A stretch of DNA of 64,000 nt. Origin: Empedobacter falsenii. GTDB lineage: Bacteria > Bacteroidota > Bacteroidia > Flavobacteriales > Weeksellaceae. The translations under genes and the position numbers were made by a program. The notes below the pieces were generated by a model. It did not search any database. It had not been told where the DNA came from and saw only the letters and a list, made by a program, of their open reading frames with translations. The stretch's first letter is position 1, and every line of letters begins with the position of its first letter. Below are positions 1 to 9,379 of the stretch, one piece after another. The DNA lies in contig NZ_CP040908.1 in assembly GCF_013488205.1 (NCBI RefSeq), positions 1,031,876 through 1,095,875 of the forward strand, in the 5' to 3' direction.

Positions 1-747
1 ATGAAAGTTTGGTTATTGAAAAATCGTCAAACAAATCAATGGAATTCGACAAAAGCAACGACAAAAGCGGTTTATGCTTTAATGAATTTTGGGAAATCTT
101 GGATAGATGCTGATAAAGGAATCGAAGTGAAGATTGGAAATCAAAAATTTGATTTAGATAAAAATTCGCAAGCTGGTTCGGGTTATGTAAAAACTTCTTG
201 GAACAAGGAAGAAATTAAACCAGATATGGGCAAAGTTGAGGTTTCAAAAACTTCTCCAGGTGTTGCTTGGGGTGCAATGTATTGGCAATATTTTGAAGAT
301 TTGGATAAAATAAAATCTGCTGAAACTGGAATCAAGTTCAACAAGAAATTATTTGTTAAATCGAATTCTGCAAATGGTCCAATTCTGAAAGAAATTACAA
401 CGTCAACGCCAATAAAAGTTGGTGATATTGTAACTGTTCGTTTAGAGATTTCGGTTGATCGTAACATGCAATTTGTACACATCAAAGATATGCGAGCAAG
501 TGGTTTCGAGCCTGTGAATGTGCTTTCTGGTTACAAATGGAAAGGAGAATTTGGTTATTACGAAAGCACGCGCGATGCAGCAACCAATTTCTTTTCGGAT
601 TATATGAGAAAAGGAACTTACGTTTTCGAATATGATTTGAAAGCGAATAATGCAGGTAATTTCTCAAACGGAATTACATCGATGCAGAATATGTATGCAC
701 CAGAATTGAGTGCGCAAAGCGAAGGAATTCGTGTTGAGATTAAATAA
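1..747 (+). CDS. Alpha-2-macroglobulin-like protein, C-terminal part (5' truncated)
   Basis: The frame is open from the first base of the window, so this is the last ~248 residues of a larger protein. The stretch VWLLKNRQTNQWNSTKATT resembles the terpenoid-cyclase-like (TED) region of bacterial alpha-2-macroglobulins, where a helical barrel is followed by beta-rich domains ending in a receptor-binding-like module. In Bacteroidota these are very large periplasmic or surface proteins that trap proteases or act in envelope defence. The ATG at base 1 is an internal Met, not a credible start, because the family is usually well over 1,500 residues. The thioester motif, if present, would lie outside the window. 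Family assignment rests on recalled similarity. A terminator follows directly. Confidence 0.75.
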   Translation: MKVWLLKNRQTNQWNSTKATTKAVYALMNFGKSWIDADKGIEVKIGNQKFDLDKNSQAGSGYVKTSWNKEEIKPDMGKVEVSKTSPGVAWGAMYWQYFEDLDKIKSAETGIKFNKKLFVKSNSANGPILKEITTSTPIKVGDIVTVRLEISVDRNMQFVHIKDMRASGFEPVNVLSGYKWKGEFGYYESTRDAATNFFSDYMRKGTYVFEYDLKANNAGNFSNGITSMQNMYAPELSAQSEGIRVEIK

Positions 748-768
748 TCAATTCAAATTAATAAATCT

Positions 769-804
769 AAAAAGAGCTGAGAGTAATCTTAGCTCTTTTT
801 TTTT
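769..804 (+). terminator. Rho-independent terminator of the macroglobulin gene
   Basis: A 14-bp stem (769-782 with 787-800, one G-T pair) encloses a 4-nt loop and is followed by a run of T, just downstream of the stop codon at 747. Confidence 0.85.
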
Positions 805-860
805 GAGTTATGAGAGGTTTATCGTTTAACCGCAAAGAATAAAGGATCATATTGCATAAA

Positions 861-934
861 GCTTAAAGTGTTCAGCGTATAATAATGAATTATGCGAATT
901 TCGCAAAACGTATCGCTTAAAGCGTTCAGCGTAT
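861..934 (+). repeat. Two 20-bp direct repeats in the spacer before the serine hydrolase
   Basis: The 20-mer GCTTAAAGTGTTCAGCGTAT (861-880) recurs at 915-934 with one substitution (T to C at its ninth position). The copies start 54 bp apart. The second copy overlaps a small palindrome, CGCTTAAAGCG. The rest of 748-971 holds a terminator and AT-rich sequence with no gene. Confidence 0.8.
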
Positions 935-971
935 CACGTTTTTATTTATCTTTAAAATCAAATAACATGAA

Positions 972-2072
972 ATGAAGAAAACACTTCTATTCAATATTGT
1001 ACTCATTCCTTTTATCGGAGTTGCGCAATTGCAAACCATTTTTCAATCTAAAATAGATTCGATTTATGAGAAAAATAAAGACGCTGTAGGAATTATTGTT
1101 CATGTTGAAGCGCCAAAACAAAATATTTCGTGGAGTTATGCAAAAGGAGTTTCGGATATTAAAACGAATAAAGTTTTAAATCATCAACAACCGGTTTTAA
1201 TCGCAAGTAATACCAAACCTTATGTGGCTGTTGCAATTTTGAGATTAGTAGAAAAAGGTCAAGTCACAATCGATCAACCAATCAAGAATTTGTTGTCTAA
1301 GAAGACTCTTAAATTGCTCGAAAAAGATGGTTATGATTTGAATACGATTACAGTCAAACATTTGTTGTCACACACTTCTGGAATACAGGATTATGTCGAT
1401 GATGCGTATTTTGAATTAGTCAATCAGCGTCCGCAATATAAATGGACAAAGGAACAACAGATAAAGCGAGCCATGGAAATTGGCGCTCCACAAAAAGTTG
1501 GAGAAAAGTTTAGTTATGGAGATATCAATTATTTGCTTTTAGCAGAAATTATTGAGCAAAAAACACATCAACCTTTTTATAAAGCAATTCGAGATTTGTT
1601 AAAGTATAAAGAATTAGGTTTGACACAAACGTGGTTTATCGATTTGGAGAAATATCCACAAGAAACGCTTCCGCTTGCTCATCAATACGCAGATAAATAT
1701 AATTGGGATTCGTATGATTTGAATCCATCTTGGGATTTGTACGGAGGTGGTGGGATAGCTTCTACAGCCAAAGAATCGGCTTTATTTTTTCAGTATTTGT
1801 TTGAAGGAAAAATTATTCAGAATAAACAAATTTTAGATTCGATGTCGACGTATGTTTTGCCTTCGGATCAATCTAAATATTGTTTAGGAATTTATCACTT
1901 TGATCTAGGTTTTAACGCCTATTATCATGGTGGTTGGTGGGGAACAGATGTGATTTATTCACCAGAAACTAATGCAACAATTACAGTTTTTACTTTACAA
2001 AAAGGCTTTCAACATATTATTAATCCTCTTATTGGAAAAGAATTTCAGAAGTTGTTGTTGAAGAAGAGTTAA
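972..2072 (+). CDS. Serine hydrolase, class C beta-lactamase / penicillin-binding family
   Basis: A 366-residue protein with an N-terminal signal peptide, so probably exported. It carries the three active-site elements of the beta-lactamase/transpeptidase-like serine hydrolases: SxxK as S79-N-T-K82, a YxN-equivalent that reads Y182-G-D184, and a KTG-equivalent H319-G-G321. The variant Y-x-D and HGG elements argue for a peptidase or esterase of the class C-like family rather than a true beta-lactamase; the substrate cannot be read from sequence. An ATG at 967 runs into a stop after one codon, so 972 is the usable start. The gene is monocistronic, with a terminator on each side, and converges on the DUF4197 gene. 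Confidence 0.85.
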   Translation: MKKTLLFNIVLIPFIGVAQLQTIFQSKIDSIYEKNKDAVGIIVHVEAPKQNISWSYAKGVSDIKTNKVLNHQQPVLIASNTKPYVAVAILRLVEKGQVTIDQPIKNLLSKKTLKLLEKDGYDLNTITVKHLLSHTSGIQDYVDDAYFELVNQRPQYKWTKEQQIKRAMEIGAPQKVGEKFSYGDINYLLLAEIIEQKTHQPFYKAIRDLLKYKELGLTQTWFIDLEKYPQETLPLAHQYADKYNWDSYDLNPSWDLYGGGGIASTAKESALFFQYLFEGKIIQNKQILDSMSTYVLPSDQSKYCLGIYHFDLGFNAYYHGGWWGTDVIYSPETNATITVFTLQKGFQHIINPLIGKEFQKLLLKKS

Positions 2073-2074
2073 CC

Positions 2075-2112
2075 AAAAAGACTCGCTACAATTTGTAGCG
2101 AGTCTTTTTTTT
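2075..2112. terminator. Bidirectional terminator
   Basis: Perfect 16-bp arms (2075-2090 and 2094-2109) with A-rich and T-rich flanks lie between two convergent genes, so the hairpin can serve both strands. Confidence 0.9.
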
Positions 2113-2128
2113 ATTAAATAGAAGTATC

Positions 2129-2956
2129 TTACTTTTTACTGTCTTGTGCTCCAAAAACCTGCTGTAACAATGATGTTGTACGCAACGCTTTATTTCCACG
2201 AATTCCTTCTTCTTTTTCTGCAACCATGTTAAACACACCATTTATTGTTTGTTGTGTTACATATGCATTCAGATTTGGATCAATTTGGTTTCCAGTTAAC
2301 GTATTGTATTTTGTAATCAAATTATTCCAAACTTTATCCGCACCAACTTTTCCCAAAGAAGCTTCCACTTTTGGTTGAAAAGCCTTTGTTAAATCAGATG
2401 TTGTTTTTAGTTTTAAATAATTTGTAGCTGAATTATTTCCTCCTACTAGAATATCTTTCGCATCTGTAATTGTCATTGATGTTACAGCATTTACGAAAAT
2501 AGGAGCAGCTTCAGAAACAGCATCTTCAGCAGCAGAATTCAATAATTTGATTCCTTTATCCGCCAAACTTCCCATTCCCAAAGAACGCAAAGTTTTTTCT
2601 ACATTTTGTAACTCTTCTGGCATCAAGATTTTCGCAACTGAATTATTGTAAAAACCATTCTTTTGACCCAATGATTTTATTCCGTCCGTTAATCCTAATG
2701 ACAAAGCTTCTTTCAATCCAGAGGCAACAGTTGCGTTAGATAAACCATTTAACTTTGTTAAGGATTCAGCAGAAATTGTTTTAGATTCAGTTGAACTATT
2801 TACAACTTTTACAGTTGAATTATTTTGCGTTGTCGGTTGAGTATTTACTTTTTCGATTTCTTTTTTTAACGTTCCAAAAATTGATTGTAAATCTTGTGCT
2901 TTTGCATTTACTGCAAATGCTGAAATCAATGTTAAACTTAATATGATCTTTTTCAT
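2129..2956 (-). CDS. DUF4197 domain protein, exported
   Basis: A 275-residue protein with a signal peptide (cleavage likely after VNAKA, near residue 20) and a low-complexity Thr/Ser/Asn linker to about residue 60. The remainder is mostly helical and matches the pattern I recall for DUF4197: GLKEALSLG, then 'LMPEELQNVEKTLRSLGMG' and the end motif GIRGNKALRTTSLLQQVFG. No catalytic residues are apparent and the function of the family is unknown. It is probably periplasmic. It is transcribed alone, convergent with the serine hydrolase, and prfC lies upstream on the same strand across a 54-bp gap. Confidence 0.8.
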   Translation of the reverse strand: MKKIILSLTLISAFAVNAKAQDLQSIFGTLKKEIEKVNTQPTTQNNSTVKVVNSSTESKTISAESLTKLNGLSNATVASGLKEALSLGLTDGIKSLGQKNGFYNNSVAKILMPEELQNVEKTLRSLGMGSLADKGIKLLNSAAEDAVSEAAPIFVNAVTSMTITDAKDILVGGNNSATNYLKLKTTSDLTKAFQPKVEASLGKVGADKVWNNLITKYNTLTGNQIDPNLNAYVTQQTINGVFNMVAEKEEGIRGNKALRTTSLLQQVFGAQDSKK

Positions 2957-3010
2957 TTAGATTTTTTCTAAAAAATATTTTAGTCCTTAATTCAATTATC
3001 TGACCAAAAT

Positions 3011-4597
3011 TTAAAACTCACTTACAAAATGCAATTTCACTGACGGAAATTTATCTTGCGTCATTTGAATTGTAAAAGCAGAATCCGCTAAAAATACCAA
3101 TTGATTGAATTTATCTCTTGCTAAATAACGTTGTTTAACACGTTTGAATTCTAAGAATTCTTCTGATTTTTCATCTTCAACTTCTACCCAACACGCTTTG
3201 TGAACAGAGAAAGGTTCGTACGTCGCTTTTGCACCATATTCATGCTCCAAACGATATTGAATTACTTCGTATTGCAGTGCACCAACCGTTCCGATAACTT
3301 TACGATTGTTCATTTCTAATGTAAATAACTGCGCAACACCTTCGTCCATTAATTGATCAATTCCTTTTTCTAATTGTTTTGCTTTCATTGGATCAGCATT
3401 GTTAATGTAACGGAAATGTTCTGGCGAGAAAGCTGGAATTCCTTTGAAAGAGAATTTTTCACCTTCTGTTAACGTATCACCAATTCTAAAGTTTCCTGTA
3501 TCGTGTAAACCTACAATATCACCCGCAAACGATTCGTCAACCACTTCTTTTTTATCAGCAAAGAAAGCATTTGGCGCAGCGAATTTCATGTTTTTACCTT
3601 GACGAACATGGAAATAGTTGGTATTACGTTCAAATTTTCCAGAAACGATTTTGATAAATGCTAAACGGTCACGGTGCTTAGGATCCATATTTGCGTGAAT
3701 TTTGAACACGAAGCCAGAAAATTTATTTTCGTAAGGTTCAACAATTCTCAAATCTGTTTCTTTAGATTGAGGCGTTGGAGCGATATCAACGAATGCATCT
3801 AACAATTCGCGAACACCAAAATTATTAAGAGCAGAACCGAAAAATACAGGTTGTAAATTTCCGTCCATATATTCTTGCATATCAAATTCTGGATAAACTC
3901 CATCAATCAAATCAATTTCATTACGAAGATTTTCTGCGTAAGTTGTTCCAATTAATGTGTCTAAATCTGGACTTGATAAATCTTCAACTTTCGTTGTTTC
4001 AGAAATTTTTTGTTTATTATCTCCAGAAAAAATATTGATATTTTTCTCCCAAATATTATAAATTCCTTTGAAAGTTGCTCCAATACCAATTGGCCAAGAA
4101 AGAGGAGTAACCTGTAAGCCTAATTTTTGTTCAACTTCGTCCATCAAATCGAACGCATCTTTTCCTTCGCGGTCCATTTTGTTAATGAAAACTAACATCG
4201 GAATTTTGCGCATACGACAAACTTCTACCAATTTGATTGTTTGTTCCTCAACTCCTTTTGCAACGTCGATTACCACAATTGCAGAATCTACAGCAGTTAA
4301 AGTACGGAAAGTGTCTTCGGCGAAATCCTTGTGACCAGGCGTATCTAAGATATTAATCTTTTTTCCTTTGTACTCGAAAGCCAAAACAGAAGTTGCAACA
4401 GAAATCCCACGTTGACGCTCAATTTCCATGAAATCGGACGTTGCACCTTTTTTAATTTTGTTACTTTTTACAGCTCCAGCTTCTTGAATTGCACCTCCAA
4501 AAAGTAATAACTTCTCTGTTAAAGTTGTTTTACCAGCATCGGGATGGGCGATGATTCCAAAGGTTTTTCTTTTATTTATTTCTTGTTCTAAAGACAT
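3011..4597 (-). CDS. prfC: Peptide chain release factor 3
   Basis: RF3 is the translational GTPase that recycles class I release factors from the terminated ribosome. Counting from the Met at 4597, the G domain shows the P-loop AHPDAGKT (17-24), DTPGH (85-89) and NKMD (139-142), followed by the domain II/III region. At 528 residues it has the usual length. The frame stays open up to 4621, but a TAnnTTTG promoter element on the same strand (4619-4626) overlaps that upstream Met, so MSLEQEINKRK is the better start and matches the family N-terminus. In this phylum RF3 is a monocistronic housekeeping gene. Confidence 0.95.
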   Translation of the reverse strand: MSLEQEINKRKTFGIIAHPDAGKTTLTEKLLLFGGAIQEAGAVKSNKIKKGATSDFMEIERQRGISVATSVLAFEYKGKKINILDTPGHKDFAEDTFRTLTAVDSAIVVIDVAKGVEEQTIKLVEVCRMRKIPMLVFINKMDREGKDAFDLMDEVEQKLGLQVTPLSWPIGIGATFKGIYNIWEKNINIFSGDNKQKISETTKVEDLSSPDLDTLIGTTYAENLRNEIDLIDGVYPEFDMQEYMDGNLQPVFFGSALNNFGVRELLDAFVDIAPTPQSKETDLRIVEPYENKFSGFVFKIHANMDPKHRDRLAFIKIVSGKFERNTNYFHVRQGKNMKFAAPNAFFADKKEVVDESFAGDIVGLHDTGNFRIGDTLTEGEKFSFKGIPAFSPEHFRYINNADPMKAKQLEKGIDQLMDEGVAQLFTLEMNNRKVIGTVGALQYEVIQYRLEHEYGAKATYEPFSVHKACWVEVEDEKSEEFLEFKRVKQRYLARDKFNQLVFLADSAFTIQMTQDKFPSVKLHFVSEF

Positions 4598-4618
4598 CTT
4601 AATCAAATTTTCAGGTTG

Positions 4619-4626
4619 CAAAGATA
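4619..4626 (-). promoter_or_regulatory. -7 promoter element of prfC
   Basis: On the minus strand the bases read TATCTTTG, a full match to the Bacteroidota -7 consensus TAnnTTTG, 22 bp upstream of the chosen start. I found no good TTTG at -33. The element rules out the longer reading frame start. Confidence 0.6.
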
Positions 4627-4713
4627 GTTTATCTCAGTAAAATTAGAAACATTATGGTTGATAGAATATTCTAAAGTAAATTGCGTTATTCTAAAATATA
4701 TGACGAAAGACGT

Positions 4714-7700
4714 ATGAAAAAGATTTTTTACTTTTTACTGTTGATGATTAGTTGGGTTGTTTGGGGGCAATATCCGACAATTCATCCATTGACTGGAGGT
4801 TTTACTTTTACAGGAGAAAAACTAGAAACTCATTTAACTGAATTTACATCAACTACTTCACAGTGTGGGTTTAATTCTGGGAAAATTTATAAATTCTATT
4901 CTTTTGAAGCTAATTTTGATATGGTTTTTGCATTTGATTTAACAGCGAAAAAACCAGATTTTAGATTTTTAGTTTGGAAAATACAAAAAGGTAAATTACC
5001 TGAAACAATTTTTTATAATGGAGGAACAATAAATGCAGATAGGTCAGTTCAAGGAGCGTCGTTATTAAAAGGAATGAAAGAAGGTGACCCTGATTTGTGT
5101 GAAACGTTTTCGGGAGCTAATGGTTATGCTAAAGCATTTGAAGGATCAGAACTTTTGAAAAGAGGTGAGATTGTTGTAATAGCTGTTTATGGAGGAAGTG
5201 ATACAGAACCTTTTGATATAAAAGTAAATGTAGCTGAAGAGAGAACGATTACAAACTTTAATAATTTATGTTTTGGTCTATCTTATTCAGCAAGTCAAAT
5301 TTATAATGCTATACAAAGTGATTCTGGTTTTAATGATATAAAATTATTTACAGATAATACATTTAGTACAGAGATCCCGATAGGGACTAGTATAAGTTCA
5401 GATACTACACTATATGCGCAAGTAAGAGATTCTTCTGGAAATCTAAAGTTTATTTATACAATTCCGATTACTTTTATTCCGGAACATCAATTTAATTTTA
5501 AAACTAATATTGAAACTGAATATGCGTGTACAATAAGCTACACTATTCCAAGTGAAGCAGATTTATTGAAGAAGCTTTTTATTGTAGTAAATACAGATTA
5601 TTCAATCTCTTCAATAGTTATCGATGGAACAAATTATACACCAGGTCAAAATGTAAATTTAGCAGTTGGTCTAAACACTTCGATGAAAATAAAAGTTCAT
5701 TACGGAGGCGGTTGTCCAATCGATTCTAATGAAGTTTCAATTCCTTTAGTTCAGGGAAAACCAATTTTGACTGATGATATTTCTGATGCAACTTGTGATT
5801 CTTCTTATAAAATAAATTTTGATCGAATTTATTCTAAGTTAGGAAAAGATAAAAATGCTTTTGACGTAATTGTAACCTTAGGCGGTTTACCTATTTCTGA
5901 TGGACAATCAACTGTAATTACGACAACTTTAACGTATAAAATTAAAATAAAATCAAGAACAGGAGGAGGTTGCGAAAGTGATGAGGTTGATTTTGTAGTT
6001 ACTAAAACTTCTCCTGCAAAGATTGTAGATGCTTCAATTAATAGAATTTGTTTAGCAGATTTTAATCAAACAGATTTGGATAAAGCCATTCTTATAATCA
6101 ATCTAGGGAAAATATATAATCTGAGATTTTATAAACAAGATGGAACAGAAATTTTAGAATCAGAATTATTTAATTACATCAAAACAAATAAAATAGGAAA
6201 AATCATTGTAAAAGCATTGGCTGTTGATAATGGAAATACAATTTGTGATACAGATGTTGAGTTAACATTTAAATTAGATGAATCGACATTTCAAACTGTA
6301 AGTAATATTCCGACTTTAAATTCTTCTTGTTCAGAAGTTGGCTTAGGACATACTTTTACAATTTCTGAAATCGAAGCTTATTTAAAATCGAAATTTGGCA
6401 GAACAGATATTACATTTAATGGAATTTCAGATGAATTTCTTACAGATAATCAATCAAAGACAATCACTTTTCAAGTGAAAATAAATGGAGAAGGTTGTTG
6501 GTCAGAGGAAATGATATTGAAATTACAAGTCATTACAAAACCTAATGTAAACAACGCCTTGCATGAATTAAAAGCTGATTGTGATGATAAAATTACAATC
6601 GATGCACAAGTTTTGATCAATTTATTTGGGTCAAATTCTATTGTTGATTATCATTATGAAATTTTGCATAATAATTCAACACCATTAACTTTCGATGCAA
6701 GTGGAAAAGCCAGTGTAAAAGTTCTTTTCAAAAATAAATTAGACAATTCGTGTTTTATAGAAAAAGAAATTATTATCAATAAAAAACAAGATTTAATTAT
6801 TGATATAGCTATTTTAGAAACGTATATAAAAGATCATCCTATTATTTATTGTGAAGAAGATGATGTAAATGCAAAAAAACAAATAGAAGATATTTTAGAT
6901 TACATCAAATCAAAATATCCAATTTTAGTTGCGAAATCTACGGTTGACGAAATTTATACGATGTTCAATTCTAATAATGGGTTTGTTGAGATTGTTTTTG
7001 AAGATCCAAATTATTGTGGAACAGAAAAAATAAAATTCTATTATCAAAAAAATGCTTTACCAGACTTTGCTATTCCAGCTTCTGCTGAAATCTGTTCTGC
7101 TACAAAATATGAGTTAGATTTTGAACAATTAGCAAAAGAGAAAGGATTGGACGTTACTCAATATGATTTTTCGGTTGTTGGAGAAGATGCTATCAAAGTT
7201 TCAACTTATCAATATGAATTAGGAGTTGGAGATTATACGATCACAATTAGTAATAAAGATTCGGGTTGTCCGAAAGTGTTCACTTTAAAATTGACAAACT
7301 CAGAAACGCCAATTATCAATAAAATTACTATCAATGAAAAGAGCGTTATTGTTTCTGCAAAAGGAAATGGAAAGTTAGAATATGCGTTGTTTGATTCTGT
7401 AGGAAATGTAATCGTAGATTGGCAAACAAAGAATGAATTAATTATTCCAGATAATATCAAAAATAATAATTTTACAGTAAGAGTAAGATTGAATAATTGC
7501 GGAGTTTCGGAGCGTAAAAATGTTATTTACCTTGCTTTGCCAAATGTTGTAACGCCAAATAATGATGGTTTTAATGATATTTGGCAACCAATGACAAAAG
7601 ATGGTAAAGTTACTGATACATCAAATTCGTACAAATTGATTATTTTTGACCGTTACGGAAAACAGATATTGTCACAAGAAGGAACAGATATTATAAAATG

Positions 7701-7830
7701 GGACGGAACGCTGAATGGCAAACCTGTTGCAGATGGAACGTATTGGTATTTGTTAGAGTTCTCGAAGCAATCAGACGATTTGCAAGTTTTATATTCTGGT
7801 AGTATATTAGTTAAAAGAAAAATCAATTAA
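4714..7830 (+). CDS. Giant secreted protein with T9SS type-B (gliding motility-associated) C-terminal domain
   Basis: A 1,038-residue protein starting at MKKIFYFLLLMISWVVWGQ, a signal peptide with Q after the cleavage site. A TTG 33 bp upstream keeps the frame open but is not a convincing start. The middle (~200-900) is a series of Cys-containing beta-rich segments, each with paired Cys, resembling repeated Ig-like modules. The last ~90 residues carry the type-B sorting signature: NVVTPNNDGFNDIW, IFDRYGKQI, WDGTLNGKPVADGTYWY and a closing GSILVKR. This domain directs the protein through the type IX secretion system to the surface. The gene sits 17 bp upstream of a PorP/SprF-like gene, the usual partner. 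Its function is probably adhesion or another surface role, but no enzyme domain is visible. Confidence 0.9.
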   Translation: MKKIFYFLLLMISWVVWGQYPTIHPLTGGFTFTGEKLETHLTEFTSTTSQCGFNSGKIYKFYSFEANFDMVFAFDLTAKKPDFRFLVWKIQKGKLPETIFYNGGTINADRSVQGASLLKGMKEGDPDLCETFSGANGYAKAFEGSELLKRGEIVVIAVYGGSDTEPFDIKVNVAEERTITNFNNLCFGLSYSASQIYNAIQSDSGFNDIKLFTDNTFSTEIPIGTSISSDTTLYAQVRDSSGNLKFIYTIPITFIPEHQFNFKTNIETEYACTISYTIPSEADLLKKLFIVVNTDYSISSIVIDGTNYTPGQNVNLAVGLNTSMKIKVHYGGGCPIDSNEVSIPLVQGKPILTDDISDATCDSSYKINFDRIYSKLGKDKNAFDVIVTLGGLPISDGQSTVITTTLTYKIKIKSRTGGGCESDEVDFVVTKTSPAKIVDASINRICLADFNQTDLDKAILIINLGKIYNLRFYKQDGTEILESELFNYIKTNKIGKIIVKALAVDNGNTICDTDVELTFKLDESTFQTVSNIPTLNSSCSEVGLGHTFTISEIEAYLKSKFGRTDITFNGISDEFLTDNQSKTITFQVKINGEGCWSEEMILKLQVITKPNVNNALHELKADCDDKITIDAQVLINLFGSNSIVDYHYEILHNNSTPLTFDASGKASVKVLFKNKLDNSCFIEKEIIINKKQDLIIDIAILETYIKDHPIIYCEEDDVNAKKQIEDILDYIKSKYPILVAKSTVDEIYTMFNSNNGFVEIVFEDPNYCGTEKIKFYYQKNALPDFAIPASAEICSATKYELDFEQLAKEKGLDVTQYDFSVVGEDAIKVSTYQYELGVGDYTITISNKDSGCPKVFTLKLTNSETPIINKITINEKSVIVSAKGNGKLEYALFDSVGNVIVDWQTKNELIIPDNIKNNNFTVRVRLNNCGVSERKNVIYLALPNVVTPNNDGFNDIWQPMTKDGKVTDTSNSYKLIIFDRYGKQILSQEGTDIIKWDGTLNGKPVADGTYWYLLEFSKQSDDLQVLYSGSILVKRKIN

Positions 7831-7847
7831 TTGATTGAAAAATATTT

Positions 7848-8807
7848 ATGAAAAAAATTACACTATTCATATTAACACTATTTTCACTTTCGAAAGTAGA
7901 AGCACAACAAGGGTTACCTTTTTACAATCACTATTTGGTAAGCGATAAAATGTTGATTAATCCTTCGTACGCAGGGCAGGATCCGAATGTGATTTCTATA
8001 ACAGGAACGCATCGCAATCAGTGGGACGATTTGCCCGAAAGTCCAAGTACACAAACGGTAAGTGCGCACGGAATTATTGTAGATCGTTTGGCAGTGGGAA
8101 TGCAATTTTTCAACGATAGAAATGGTGCTGTTAAGATGACTGGTTTCGGAATTAATGCGGCTTATCACATTCCTATTGATGATAGAAGTTATGATGGAAA
8201 CGAAGTCAATGTTTTTTCGTTTGGAGTTGGAGCTTCTAATGTTTCGCAACGTTTTGATTATTCAAAAATTATTGCGGAAGATCCAAATGATCCTGCTTTA
8301 CAAGAAGATAAATATTCTACTTATTTTGCGAATTTGGGATTGTCTTTCAAATATGCTGGTTTCTCTGCGGGAGTGTCGGTTTTGGATATTCCATTGAGCC
8401 AAAATGTGTATTATATTAACAATGTAGAACCTTTGCCAACGTGGTATTATTTCAATGTTGGATATAAATGGAACGTTTCCGAAGGAATTGCGTTAGAACC
8501 TTCTTTGGTGTATAATTTGAACTCAAATTCGGAGCGTCATTTGGATATCAATTTGATGTCGCATATTGGTTTTGGAGACAATAATCAAGGTGTAGACATT
8601 GGAGTAGGGTACAAGCAAGGAATGGATTCTAAAAATAGCAATCCGTTGTTTGTTTCTCCAATTCTAAAGTTTAAAGTTGGTTCTTTAAAAGCTGGAATTT
8701 CTTACGATATTGGCTTGTCAGATTATCAAGTTGATGGTCGCAAGAACGGAATGTTATTTAGTTTAGGGTTCGATTTACAAAATCCTTGGGGAGCAAGATT
8801 TGATTAA
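7848..8807 (+). CDS. PorP/SprF family type IX secretion membrane protein
   Basis: A 319-residue protein with a signal peptide (MKKITLFILTLFSLSKVEAQ). It then begins QGLPFYNHYLVSDKMLINPS, with the PSYAG motif typical of the PorP/SprF family. The rest is alternating amphipathic strands consistent with a 14-strand outer-membrane barrel, ending in the F-D type C-terminus of barrel proteins. PorP/SprF paralogues are commonly encoded directly after a type-B sorted substrate and are thought to anchor or help export it. That fits here, since the gene follows the 1,038-residue secreted protein by 17 bp. The pair is probably one operon with the small lipoprotein gene downstream. Confidence 0.9.
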   Translation: MKKITLFILTLFSLSKVEAQQGLPFYNHYLVSDKMLINPSYAGQDPNVISITGTHRNQWDDLPESPSTQTVSAHGIIVDRLAVGMQFFNDRNGAVKMTGFGINAAYHIPIDDRSYDGNEVNVFSFGVGASNVSQRFDYSKIIAEDPNDPALQEDKYSTYFANLGLSFKYAGFSAGVSVLDIPLSQNVYYINNVEPLPTWYYFNVGYKWNVSEGIALEPSLVYNLNSNSERHLDINLMSHIGFGDNNQGVDIGVGYKQGMDSKNSNPLFVSPILKFKVGSLKAGISYDIGLSDYQVDGRKNGMLFSLGFDLQNPWGARFD

Positions 8808-8818
8808 TATTATGAATA

Positions 8819-9319
8819 ATGAATAAAATTTTACTTTTAGTCTTTTTCATTGTTGGATTTTTTTCTTGTTCTAAAAATGAAAATAAACAGATGGAATATA
8901 ATTCTGTTATAGAAGCAATACAATTACAAACAGATACATTACAATTGCAAAAAAATATTTTAGAAAAAGGAGATATAAATTCTTTTAAGAGTTTAATGAT
9001 GGTTTATGAAACTCCAGAAGATTCACTATCTTATAAAATATTAAAATATTCTTTTATTATGGCTGACCAATATAATTATAATAGAGCAAATTATTTTATT
9101 GCAAGATCTATTCTTAGAAAAGAGATGCTCACGAATAATTATACAGCTATAAAAGATTTGGATGTAGAAAATAAAAAAATAGTTCTTGAAAGATTAAATA
9201 AATGTTCAGATCAAAATGTAATTATATGCACTGAAACTTTAATAGAATATTATAAGAGCATTAATAATGTATCTGAAGTAGAAAAACTTAATAAAAAATT
9301 AAAATTATTAGTGAATTAA
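8819..9319 (+). CDS. Small putative lipoprotein, unknown function
   Basis: A 166-residue protein starting MNKILLLVFFIVGFFSCSK, with a lipoprotein-type signal peptide and Cys at residue 17. The mature part is helical, rich in Asn, Lys, Ile and Leu, and may form TPR-like helix pairs (for example IKDLDVENKKIVLERLNKC and ETLIEYYKSINNVSEVEKL). It is 11 bp downstream of the PorP/SprF-like gene, so it is probably co-transcribed and could be an accessory of that secretion pair; this is inference from position. A+T content is higher than in its neighbours. No family recognised. Confidence 0.65.
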   Translation: MNKILLLVFFIVGFFSCSKNENKQMEYNSVIEAIQLQTDTLQLQKNILEKGDINSFKSLMMVYETPEDSLSYKILKYSFIMADQYNYNRANYFIARSILRKEMLTNNYTAIKDLDVENKKIVLERLNKCSDQNVIICTETLIEYYKSINNVSEVEKLNKKLKLLVN

Positions 9320-9347
9320 ATATTTTAATACTTATTCATAATAAAAC

Positions 9348-9377
9348 AAAAAGCCTTCCATTTCGGAAGGTTTTTTG
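9348..9377. terminator. Bidirectional terminator
   Basis: The CCTTCC/GGAAGG stem, extended by A-T pairs and one G-T pair, has a short loop and a T tract. It lies between convergent genes ending at 9319 and 9380. Confidence 0.85.
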
Positions 9378-9379
9378 TT

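Noticed and set aside
1-747. A complete 248-residue gene starting at base 1
   Set aside because: The family is far larger, and the frame is open to the window edge, so the ATG is internal.
972-2072. True beta-lactamase (resistance gene)
   Set aside because: The YGD and HGG elements differ from the YSN/KTG of class C beta-lactamases, and the gene looks like a core serine hydrolase.
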